Assembly (NCBI GenBank): GCA_019633425.1
Contig: WSUB01000099.1
Coordinates: forward strand, 62,001 to 126,000
Source: Tulasnella sp. 424
Taxonomy: Eukaryota > Basidiomycota > Agaricomycetes > Cantharellales > Tulasnellaceae
Reading direction: 5' to 3'
DNA: 64,000 nt
In this document: positions 38,339-48,288 of the stretch, in pieces
Position numbering within the stretch: the first letter of the stretch is position 1
Layout of the letters: each line of letters starts with the position of its first letter
Notes under the pieces: generated by a model
Told to the model about the DNA's origin: nothing
Database searches by the model: none
Seen by the model: the letters and a program-made list of their open reading frames with translations, nothing else
Made by a program: the position numbers and the translations under genes

Positions 38339-38793
38339 CCTTCACAGCTTGAGGCTTTTATATGTTGTTTGGTGCACTTGCTGAGCGTGCGTTGAACGTT
38401 ACAAAGCGGAAACGAACGGAAGAGAGTGGGTGAAGAATTAAAACCAAGACTGGAACGCGATCCCAGATTAGTCTGGATGCTGAGTAAGGAGGAGGCAAAA
38501 AAGCTGCTGCGGGCACCCACCGGATCCTGAGCTGAGTAGCTGTGAGTGACACACTCGACCGATTCGAGTGCTGAACAGGATGAGCAGTTGTTGTTGGACG
38601 CAAAGATGTTTTAACACGGCCCAAAGCGTGGCAGTATCGGATCAGACGCTTCTCTCTACACACGTGTTTTGGCGGCATGTACATATATAGCTGGCCAACG
38701 ATGGCAGAGAAAAAGATGCAGTACACAGAAAACATGAGAGTGATACGAGCAAAGAAACATCGCCAGAAAGGCATTGAAACGATTCAATACAGC
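38339..38793. other. Intergenic: TBC promoter and ALY/Yra1 3' flank
   Basis: No gene seen; open frames on both strands lack features. The region contains untranslated sequence of the two minus-strand neighbours. Confidence 0.5.
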
Positions 38794-40112
38794 TCAAGCT
38801 TCAGCCGGTGCCGCCTCATCGTTGGCAGCGTTGTAATCCTTCAAATCCAGCTCGGGTCAACAAGAGCCCCCCATGACTAACAAGGTTGGGCACACTCACC
38901 TCCATCTCAGCATCCAAGTCTTCAACAGTCTTCTTGGGCCTCTCATCACGAGTCCTTCCACCACCACCTCGTCCACCTCGACCTCGCCGTGGTCCGCGAC
39001 CATCGCCTCTTCTTGGAGCACTGCAAAAAAAATGTCAGCATGAATGCACATACGAAACCGGTGATCGACGAACCTAGTATCTGCCATCTTGGCGTCCCTG
39101 GGTTCTCGTTCACCGCCTACACGAGAGGCGAGGGAAGGAGGAGCTGCCGGACCGCGCGAAGGATCAACCACAATTTCGATCCGGAGAGTGCGTTCTGGTG
39201 GAGCCGAAGTTGCGCGTTGAAGAAATGGTGTTTGAAATGGCCAGACGAGGGTACATGGCGCGAAGGAAGAAGCATCGAAAGACGTTGTTAGTTGGCTCAC
39301 GCTCAAACAACGTCCATTCCACCGCAGGCCCGCGAGGATCTGTCCTGCCCATGAACAAAATTCTGGGGTGCTTGCCAGGGAAAGAGAGGGATGGGTGCAG
39401 AGTAACGTTGTTCGTCTTGGAAAACGTAAACTTGCCGCTGCTCCGTCATTTCACTCCTGGTGGGCGTCGCTTATGTTGCGCTCCACCCAGCCACTTCCAC
39501 AGGCATCGTTGGACTTTTCTCTCGTGGGCCGCAAAGAGCAAAGAAACAGAGGAGAGCATACTGACTTCCATCGATCAAGCGGTTGTTGTACTGGTTGTAC
39601 GCTTGCAGCGCATCCCCGCTTCTGGAAAAGATGACTGACGCTGAACCTTTAGAGTGTCCGGCATGGTCGTAGTTGATGTTGCACTCTTTCACCGCGCCAA
39701 CGGTTGTCGAAAACAGTTCCTAGAACGGAGCACATCGCATGAGATTAGGATAAGGCAAAATTCGAAAAAGGAAGGACAACGTACGGAAACTTCGCGCTCG
39801 GATACGTCCAGCGGCAAGTTTGAGATGATAATTTTGTTGCCACCAGCGGGGACGGTGGGTCTGGGGCCGCTAATGGGTGGAGTAGAGCGAGGAGTTCTGT
39901 TGAGACCACCTTCGGTGCGAGGGTTACCGATAATATTGCGTCGAGCGCTGGAGTGACCTCGTCCGCCGCCGCCGCCACGCCTGTTGTTTTTTGGCTTGGC
40001 TGAAATAATCTGGGAGAGCGCACATCGTTAAGGATTTGCTTTGACAGTCTAGTACCATTGCATGACTAACGTCGTCGAGAGACTTATCAAGGTTGGGAGT
40101 GGAAGTGGCCAT
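38794..40112 (-). CDS. ALY/REF/Yra1 mRNA export adaptor
   Basis: An RNA-binding adaptor of the TREX complex that recruits the export receptor to spliced mRNA. The start is the ATG at 40110-40112; exon 1 ends MATSTPNLDKSLDD and splices to IISAKPKNN plus a Gly/Arg stretch (about 39960-40020). The RRM spans about 39860-39170: NKIIISNLPLDVSEREV, then SELFSTTVGAVKECNINYDH, GSASVIFSRSGDALQAYNQY and LIDGKRTLRIEIVVD. This last segment is joined across a 371-nt intron (39195-39565), far longer than the other introns here. The C-terminus is Arg/Gly-rich with the family's helical end motif (KKTVEDLDAEMEDY) and stops at 38794-38796. Size and layout are normal for the family. Confidence 0.93.
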
Positions 40113-40479
40113 TTTTTAGTCGAGTTTTGAGTCTTTTGGAGGGAGTGGCGGGTGTCGGTTGCGATTGAGATGGGAAAGAGGTCTCAAACACGTCGCGTAG
40201 ATCAACAACCTGCCACCAGCGCAAACAAAGGAGGGTCCTCTGATGAAGCTTAAACAGGCCCAGAGAAGGCCGAAACGTAACCGGCGATTACCACCAACTA
40301 GCTTATTTAAATGTCTCACCCAATCGGTCCTGGCTGGTGGGCAGCGAAGTTGCACACAAAATCCGGAACCCAATTCTACCGTGATATAAGAGAGAAACGA
40401 GGATCTACAGCATAGAGTGGAAGAGACACAGATGAATGAAAAGGAAACGTAAACGACGTAGAGATAAAAGGAGACAGAA
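40113..40479. other. Intergenic: ALY/Yra1 promoter and DUR3 3' flank
   Basis: 367 bases without a gene. The promoter of the ALY/Yra1 gene must lie here. A pyrimidine-rich stretch on the minus strand lies just upstream of the ATG. Confidence 0.5.
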
Positions 40480-42969
40480 TCATGCGGCGGGAGTGGTGGG
40501 CGCAATATAGCGGCCACTACCACCGGTGAAGATGTCCTGAAGAAGAGGCAGGCCAAGGTCAGCGTCCATTCCTGCCAAGCGACAACAGTTTCGCAGTGAC
40601 ATACCTTCACAATTCCCTTGGAAACCATAGCCAAAGCCTCTCGGCTCTCCCAGACGGGGTAAAGAACGACGGTGAAGACGGCAAAGAACATCCAAATGAT
40701 ACCGATGGTGGTCCAAGCAGTGAAGCCCTTGACGCCGTACACGACCTTGGAGAAGAACAACGGGAGGGGGACGAGGATGATCATGATGACGAAAAGCGCA
40801 ACCGAAGCCCAAACGGCAAAAGTGAAGGCCTTCTTGAGAGCAGCGCGGTCCAAATCGGCTTCGGTGGTGATACCCTTGAGGTCGTCTGCGTCGTCGGAAG
40901 CGGGCTGAGTGAGTTCGGTGACCTGGTTCTTCTCGGAGCTGTCCTTGTCGTCCTCTTCAACCGGAGCGGATGCAGTCTTGTGGTGGTGGATGTGGCTCTC
41001 GGGTGAATTGATAGCACGGGTCTGCTCCCAGGTGAAGGTCGTGTTGGGGGACTGCACCGAGGAAAGAAAGAAAGATTCAACACATATCCTCTGCTTGGAA
41101 CGACGAGCGGTACTTACAACCAAAGTCCAAATGACAGCAATAAGACCACCAACAACGATGGAAGCGACGTTACCGGCCAACATGGGGTAGTTCTGGCCAG
41201 TAGTGTCAGCGTTGAGGACACCATCGTAGAGCTTGCTGGTGGTGACGAGCCAAGCGATCAAGCCCGCACCGAAACCACCGACAGCACCGGCGACGCAGCC
41301 CCAAGTGTTGGCAGACTTCCAGGTGATGGACAAAGCGACGGGAACGACGGCGGATCCGAGAACGGTGCCCATGAAGAGGTAAAGCCAGCCCATGGAGATC
41401 CCGATATAGTAGAAGATTGTGCCAGCGACACCCATGAAAAGGGCAAAGGCGATAATCATCATGTGGGAGACCCAGAGAATTTGTTGCTCGGTGGCCTTGG
41501 GGTTAATGTAGCGCTACGAGTCGCAAAAATCCTAGTCAGCAGCCCGGCCACGAAGATCAACCCTCAAAGAGGTCACCAACCTTGTAGACATCATAAGTCA
41601 AGATCGAGGAGACAGCGATCAACTCGGCGGAGGTAGCGGAAGTAACGGCCAAGAAGAGGAGGATGAGGAGGGCGGCAGCACCACCTTTTCCGAGGAGAGC
41701 GGCGGCAGCAGCAGGAGCGGGGAGACCAGCGGAGATGTCTGCATCGGTGAGGACCTTCATGGCGGGATCACCCATGAGAGCGCGAGCGGCAAGACCCATG
41801 GTGGTGGCCATCAAGAAGGGGATGGAGAACCAAGCGAGACCACCGAGGAGGAATGCCTTGACGGAAGTGGCCGGGTGAGAGGCGATACCACGCTGCCAGT
41901 AGGCTTGGCTAAATGGTTCGGCTCGTTAGCATGGATACTCGCTGAATGAAAGCAAGACGATCTCACTCAAGGAAGACAGTAGCGAAGTTTCCGACCAGGT
42001 TGATCACACCGAAGATGATACCGCCAACGGAGCGCATGGTGAGGTAAGATCCACCAGCGTTATCCTTTACGGGCGCGACGGCGGCAACCTTGGTGAGCAA
42101 ATCGTGCATAGCCTTGGGCGAACCGATCTTGTCGGAGGTGCCGTAGACGGTGAACGTGAAGACCATGATGATGATGAACAACACCGTGGTGTGAGTGTAG
42201 TCGCAGAGGAGGGTAGCACGCATGCCTCCGACCACGACGTAGATGGAGACACCGATCGGGATAAGGAAGCAAGCCGCGATGGTGTTCATGCCAGTCAAGT
42301 CGGTGACAGTAGCGGAACCACCTGTGAGGGCGAACGCATCAGCGTACTATCCTACTTCAAAAATGGTTGCCTGTCACTCACCGAGGGTCAACATGGACGA
42401 GACCAAGACGTTAGTAGCCAAACCGAAGAACAAGAACACAGCGTGTCCGACGGGGCCGAAGCGGACATCAATGATTTCGAGGAAAGTGTGGGCGTTGGGA
42501 GCGTTGAGCTTGAGCTTGGCGGCGAGTTGGGCGAAGAGGAGGACTTGGACGGTGGCACCAGCAGCATACCAGTAAGGACCCGAAATTCCGTAACGGTACG
42601 CAACGGCACTGGACTGCAGCAGTGTCGCAGCCCATGTCCAGGCCGAGACGATACCGGCGGCGATAAGACCGGGTTTGACGCTACGAGAAGCGGAAGTGAA
42701 CTCTTCGGCATTGGCTGGTGAGAAGCGAGCAAAGGTCAAACAACGGAGTCATTTCACAGGGTGGAATGCGGGGTACTAACAAGGTGAGAAGGAGGTGTAT
42801 CGCTTTTGGACGAAGGTAAGGAGAAGCATCAAGCCGGAGAAGAAAAGACCAATTCCTATACGTCGAGATCAGTTGGCTGGGAGCACGCGACAAGTCGTTA
42901 GTGCCACTAACCGACGACGACGCCATAGCCCGCGCCTTGCGGCAGGACGGTGGAAGCGTTAGAGGACAT
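40480..42969 (-). CDS. DUR3-type sodium:solute symporter (urea / polyamine transporter)
   Basis: A plasma-membrane symporter of the SSS family; fungal members import urea and, in yeast, polyamines. The start is the ATG at 42967-42969 ([20 protein letters not shown]). Membrane helices follow across several exons: [20 protein letters not shown] (about 42570), [11 protein letters not shown] (about 42480), [20 protein letters not shown] (about 42200), [20 protein letters not shown] (about 42000), the helices near 41650 ending [17 protein letters not shown], and [20 protein letters not shown] (about 41350). A loop of about 80 hydrophilic residues (His- and Asp/Glu-rich, about 40860-41030) precedes the last helices. 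The final short exon ends with TGA at 40480-40482. The helix motifs match DUR3 rather than other SSS groups. Nitrogen control is expected from the family, but no site was verified. Confidence 0.92.
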
Positions 42970-44871
42970 GACAAGGGATCGTCAAGAGGAACGTGAGGAT
43001 GTGGATTATCGATCGAAGACTCCTTGGACTGGGGGGAAAGTCAAACGGAGAGGAGGGGGAGGAAGAGAAGAGGAGGAGGGAGAGTTGGCGGTAGGAGGTC
43101 GTCGAACTCGTGCGTCCGAGGGAATCAAATCTTGCGCGGAACGCTGCCCATTATAAACCTTTTGGGACGTCAAGGCCCATTCTAGGTCGAGAATTCGCGC
43201 CACAAACAGAACCAGCGAGGGATGGGTTCGCTGAATAGACTTCGGCCGAGTCGTTCGAATCAAAGAGCAGAATTGGGGCAGAAGCCTTCCTTTTCGAGCA
43301 ATTGGCCAATGGGACGTTGTGGATCACTTTCCGTCTAGTGGTCGATAGCGCAGAGACCCTTGGGGCTTACGGAAGTCGTGTGCTAAGGATGGCGGAATGC
43401 ATTGGGCTAGAGATAAGGAATTCGAAACCCACTCTCCGCCTTCCCGCCCTTTTTGTGATCGTTTCGTTGCGCTAAAGGTCCCTTCAAAGTCTAAATATCG
43501 TCTGGACTTCCCTAGTTCTCGGGAACCTTCGGGTCGTTGGAAGGTGAGAATTGTCGTTATACCTGCCGTGAACTCTTCTTCTGGTGGGAGAGTCGGGGAG
43601 TCAGAACTTCCAAGCGGCGGTTGTGAGGCCAGTCCCATCAGATTAATGACAACGAATTTCGATTTCCAGCCGTTGAAGGATCCTTTCATAATGCGATAAG
43701 AGAGAAGAAACATTGCAAAACGTCCTAAACTCGAGCCGGAACTGGACAAGCACTTCCGGACGCGTCCCGTCTGGCAGACACCGGCTCAATCCCTGGAATT
43801 CGACCCGGGAGGCTTTGAGAACTTCGGAGAACGTGCCGGAGAGGGTTTATGGCTTGCAGAAGAAGCCCCAAGGGAATAGCTTGAAGAGACAAGAAGGCAA
43901 TCGAAGGTGCACAGTACCCCCATGCACCATGCGGTTCACCTTGAGCGGCGTGCCTGGATTTCCCACTTCTTCCACCAACCAGCGTCCACAATCCGCACGG
44001 CCGAAACGTACATTCGTTGTCGTTGGCTGTTATCTCTTGATGTCAAAATGAACATCCTCGATGGATAAAGAAAGTTCCACATTGGTGCCGATCATCGAGA
44101 GTAGCGCGTTGTTCGGGCAGAGGGGTGGAAGGCATCCGGCACAGACCGGTCAACCACACAAGCAAGTCTATCCATGAGGGCAGGACGCTCATTGGCTTGA
44201 GAGCAAGTGAGACGCTGAAGTCGAGAGGCCCAAGCACGTAAACCCAGTGCGAAGAACGACATTAAACTCAAAATCCATCGGTGGATGTCGGAGGGCGTGG
44301 TCGAAGGGGTGCTGAGAACGTAAACGACGTTTTTGCAAGGTAAGAGGGAGCCCGACGGCGAAGGAGGTCGAAGAGGGGGGCGAAACAGCGGAGAGTGTCG
44401 ACGAACGCATCTTATAAGAGTCTCTCGGCTGGCGACAGCAGCCGATGTGGGCACAAGACCAGCCCACCTGATCGCGCCATCTTACCCGAGAGCGTCGTCA
44501 GCAGTCGTGCGGACATCCCAACGTTCGAGCGGCTGGAGGGACTCTGCCGGCATACCAGCACAGTGAGTCGACCAACCGTTCCGAAGAATGAAGGCACAAG
44601 GAGTTGGAAGCCATCTGCCTTCGACGCTCGATCCTGCCGTCTTCCATCAGCAGCCACCAACGTAAAGCTCGGACTCATCCGGAGCGCCCACGCACCGTGT
44701 GCAGTCAAAATGCCATTATAGATTAGTTTGGAAAGAAGCAGGCAAACGACAACAGATCGGCATACAAAAACGCAGAGCAAGCATGGATATGTACAATAGC
44801 TTAAGAGACCGGGAATGCCACTTGAGAGAAAAGACGCTTTACGGCTCTCTCCGAAAGCCATTTTCCACCAC
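42970..44871. other. Intergenic, DUR3 promoter and antizyme 3' flank
   Basis: About 1.9 kb without a supportable gene. Frames such as 43397-43699 (plus), 43713-44051 (plus) and 44412-44861 (minus) have no family features, and the last overlaps the expected 3' UTR of the antizyme gene. The part next to 42970 is purine-rich (GAGGAGG runs near 43050-43090). Confidence 0.5.
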
Positions 44872-46711
44872 CTAAATCTCCATACCCACTAAAACCCATT
44901 TGGGATCGACTTGGAAAGGAGGGCGTGTCACAACCTGCCCGCTCACATACATCAACGAATGGATCAACCCGGCCAACGCGGGAGACTGCTTCTCCAACGC
45001 AATCACGAACGCCGAGCAGCCAAGGTGCTCGTCTGCGAGGTCAAGCAAAGCCACAATGCTGCACAGCGCGTCGGAAGGAAACGCAATTGACAGGGCACGA
45101 GGAGGACGAGATGCGACGTGTGGGATGTGATGGATCGAAGAGAAGGAGAGGAAGCGTTGAAGGAAAGGAAAACCTTATTCAGTAAAAGAAAACGTGGCCA
45201 CGTGCTCGCCAAGAAAATCTCACCTCTCGCGCAATTGGACTCTTTCAGCTCCTCGTCCGCAGACGTACAGAGTCTTTGGCTTGCCAGGTATTTCCAAGAC
45301 GAACCCATCCCAGGTCATCCCGTCTTGGGTAATCTGAACACTCTTGGCGTAGGGCAGAGCCCGGCTTGCGGTGGGGAAGATCTCCTCCAAGAACTTCAAG
45401 TCTTCAGAACCTCCCCATCCCGCAATTCCACCCGAGTTTGACGCATCGTCCGGAGTGGAGGGTGGCGTTTCCAGCGGATGATTCTGCCCGACAGAGATTG
45501 AGATGGTGAAGCCGTTGATGACTTTGGTTGCTTTCTTAGTTTGAGGGATGTCAACGGCAGCTGAGGTAGCATGGCGGGATCCGTTGACAAGTTCTCCCAA
45601 CGATGATCCAGACGTGGAGCTGGGTGGGGTGAGAGGCGGGGAGCCGCTTGGAGACCGAACGGGACGTTGGAAGGATGCAAAACCTCCTAAGTCTTGCAAA
45701 GGAGAGCGAGGCGCAGTAATGGGCCTGCTGAGAATAGCTCTCTCCACAGTCGATGAGGTGATCGATCCAGTCGAATTTGATTTCTTGGGAAGTGCAAGTC
45801 CGTGGTGTTGATGATGATAATGCGTTGCGGGGTTGCTGGTGGGGTAGCTATGAGGGGTATGTCTTTGCTGCTGCTGCCGATTGTTTTGAGTTTGAAGGAA
45901 AGAAAAAGAAGAAGAAGAAGGGGGCGCTGAACGAGCTGTCACCTCGTTCAACGACCCGCCCGAGTGTATGTCGGGCGGGCATTTCTCCTTAGGGACGTCA
46001 AAACCGCCACTATTAGCAGGATCCCGCCCAGAAGAGTACGATAAGCCACCGTTTGGAGTGGAAGGGAAGTGGCAGTGGTGTCGAAGGGGGAGGTGAAGGA
46101 TGAATAAGGTTTGGCGCCGAGAAGGACACGAAGTTCCAACGTTTGCAGGGGTTATTACCCAATCCGTAAAATTGTCGGCAAGAGGATGATAAGTAAGATG
46201 AAGGGTGAAATAAAATCAACAAAGTTTATGATCAGCCATTGGAAACTGAAGATAATGCGAGTCATTAGGAAGTGTACATACCCCGGGACCTCCAGAGAAA
46301 GTCGTCGAATAGTAGTACATGTCCGGCTTTCCAGCGACTCGGCATGTTGCTCGGACGGAGCATGAATCGGAAGCAGCGCGGGAGACAGCCCCATCCCCAC
46401 CGACTTTGCGAGAGCCGGCGCTGCCAAGTTCCAAGTAGAAACGTTTGATTTTGGTGTATGGTTAAGGTGAGGCCGAACGTGCGTTGCCATGGGGCAGTGG
46501 GAGGCGATGACAAAGGCCAGAAATCCGCGGGCGAAGGGGAATGATGGGCGTCGACGACGTAGAGAGAATAAGGAAATCGTAAGAAAATCGTCAGCGCCCG
46601 TCGTCTCTGAATCGAGAAGCTCGAACGTCGGATAGAGGGTGAATGTGCGTACCTGGGGCAAAGACTAGATGACATAGTAAACGTATTGGGTTTCGATGTA
46701 TTGTTCGACAT
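44872..46711 (-). CDS. OAZ: Ornithine decarboxylase antizyme, expressed by +1 ribosomal frameshifting
   Basis: Antizyme binds ornithine decarboxylase, sends it to the proteasome and blocks polyamine uptake; polyamines raise its synthesis by stimulating a +1 frameshift. ORF1 starts at the ATG at 46709-46711. Exons 46653-46711 and 46282-46420, plus the first 9 bases of the exon starting at 46009, give exactly 69 codons ending GPGWRF and then TGA (45998-46000). Skipping one base continues DVPKEKCPPDI in ORF2, which has 320 codons over 45224-45999 and 44872-45058. The sum of ORF2 exon lengths is divisible by three. The antizyme domain is at the C-terminus: TLYVCGRGAERVQLRES, LLDLADEHLGCSAFVIAL, LIHSLMYVSGQVV. 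A disordered His/Gln/Ser region of about 150 residues separates the shift site from the domain, making the protein (about 389 residues) longer than animal antizymes. Introns of 232, 272 and 165 nt are long for this window. Confidence 0.9.
45998..46009 (-). promoter_or_regulatory. Programmed +1 frameshift site (TTT TGA C) of antizyme
   Basis: Read on the minus strand, ORF1 codons are TGG CGG TTT TGA. The TGA stop is bypassed by a one-base forward shift, and decoding resumes at GAC. Around the join the peptide GPGWRF-DVP aligns with the WCS-DAP junction at the same place in animal antizymes. A stimulatory structure downstream was not tested. Confidence 0.85.
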
Positions 46712-47067
46712 GGGTTTCAGCCAACTTGGATATCCGCTCGGGGGTTAACGCTTCACAACGATTTGGTGGGTAGATAGAACAGCGATGAGGGGGTTTCGAG
46801 AGAGGGCCGGTTGGTTTCCTTTCAGAACAGTGGTGGTCAGGGATGAAACGAAAAGGTGACCGTTAAACTGCCCACATGACCCGAGCCCCAACGCGCTTAT
46901 GTCAGACATCTACCGCAATTCCCACGAGTCAATCCCCATCATCGAAATCTCAGCAAGGCAAGCGAGATTGCAATTAAAGCTGTTTCACTCCTCGTCGTCG
47001 ACGCTCGCCTTCCCTCCCTCTCACTCGCAAGACTCTCAACACTTGCTTATCCCTCTAGAACTTTAAA
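46712..47067. promoter_or_regulatory. Divergent promoter shared by antizyme and RPS2
   Basis: 356 bases separate the two outward-facing ATGs. The RPS2 side is pyrimidine-rich with CTC repeats (about 46990-47055), as is common in ribosomal-protein leaders. No specific element could be named. Confidence 0.6.
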
Positions 47068-47983
47068 ATGGCTGACGCACCTCGCGGACGTGGTGGATTT
47101 GGACGTGGACGTGGTGGCGATCGCGGACGCGGAAGGGGTCGTGGTCGACGCGGAGGACGAAAGGACGAGGAGAAGGAATGGTACGAAGCAATTCCCGTAC
47201 CTCGGAAGCATTCGAGTATGGGGGACTGAATCTTCGCTCGCAGGATGCCCGTCACCAAGCTCGGCCGACTCGTCAAGGACGGCAAGATCAAGTCCATGGA
47301 AGAGATCTACCTCTTCTCCCTCCCCATCAAGGAGTACCAAGTCGTCGACGCTTTCCTCCCAAACCTCAAAGACGAAGTAATGAAGATCATGCCAGTACAA
47401 AAGCAGACTCAGGCCGGTCAGCGAACGCGCTTCAAGGCTTTCGTCGCGATCGGTGATTTCGACGGTCACGTCGGATTGGGCGTCAAGTGCGCCAAGGAAG
47501 TCGCTACCGCCATTCGTGGTGCTATCATCGCCGCAAAACTCAGCGTCATCCCCGTGCGGAGAGGTTACTGGGGTTCCGCTCTTAACGAGCCTCATACCGT
47601 ACCGAACAAGGTCTCGGGCAAGGCTGGTTCAGTTATGTGTCGACTGATCCCCGCCCCAAGAGGAACGGGTCTCGTCGCTGCTCCGGCTTCTAAGCGTATG
47701 CTTCAGCTCGCTGGTATCCAGGACTGCTACACCCAGTCCAAGGGTAGCACTTGTACCATGGGTAACTTCTTGAAGGCCAGTTTCTCAGCAGTAAGTCACT
47801 GTCATCTCTCCGTGTCGCACACCTCAGTCGAGTCGATCGCTTACGTCGTTCGTTTCTTTGTAGATCACCAAGACATACGGCTTCTTGACTCCCGACCTTT
47901 GGCGCGAGATTCCCGTCTCAAAGACCCCGTACGAGGAGTTCAGCGCTCACCTCCACCTCACCGCCAAGAAGACGGCAGTATAA
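47068..47983 (+). CDS. RPS2: 40S ribosomal protein uS5 (RPS2)
   Basis: A core small-subunit protein at the mRNA entry side that helps decoding accuracy. The start is the ATG at 47068-47070. The N-terminus is a Gly/Arg repeat ([19 protein letters not shown]). Intron 1 splits the Trp codon of [13 protein letters not shown] (resumes near 47244). The S5 domain includes [37 protein letters not shown] and [18 protein letters not shown]. Intron 2 lies at about 47791-47863. The last exon encodes [17 protein letters not shown] and ends TAA at 47981-47983. Length and motifs are those of eukaryotic uS5; nothing is missing. Confidence 0.96.
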
Positions 47984-48288
47984 CGTGGCTTTGGGATTCA
48001 TTGTACTTGTGCTGTCACCATATTTTGTTTCGTCTATTCATCTGTATTTCGTCTGGTGATGAACCTTGCATATGATGCTCTTATGCACTCCGAGCCGGCT
48101 CCGCGCGTACAGATCTTTCAAATAACCCAAAGTGAAGTGGTATCAGAAAGTTAAAAAGTCGTATGTACTCCGTACATCCATGAAAAATAATGATTGCTCT
48201 GGGCAATCTCGTAAGAACTAGAAGGACCGCTCAGCAGCAACGAAAGAGGAGGAGTGGGGTGTCGACAAGGGGAGCCCAAGAGCGAGTC
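47984..48288. other. Intergenic between convergent genes
   Basis: 3' flanks of RPS2 and of the WSC gene. No feature recognised. Confidence 0.5.

Noticed and set aside
47047..47595. 182-codon open frame on the minus strand over RPS2
   Set aside because: It is antisense to strongly conserved uS5 codons and lacks family features.
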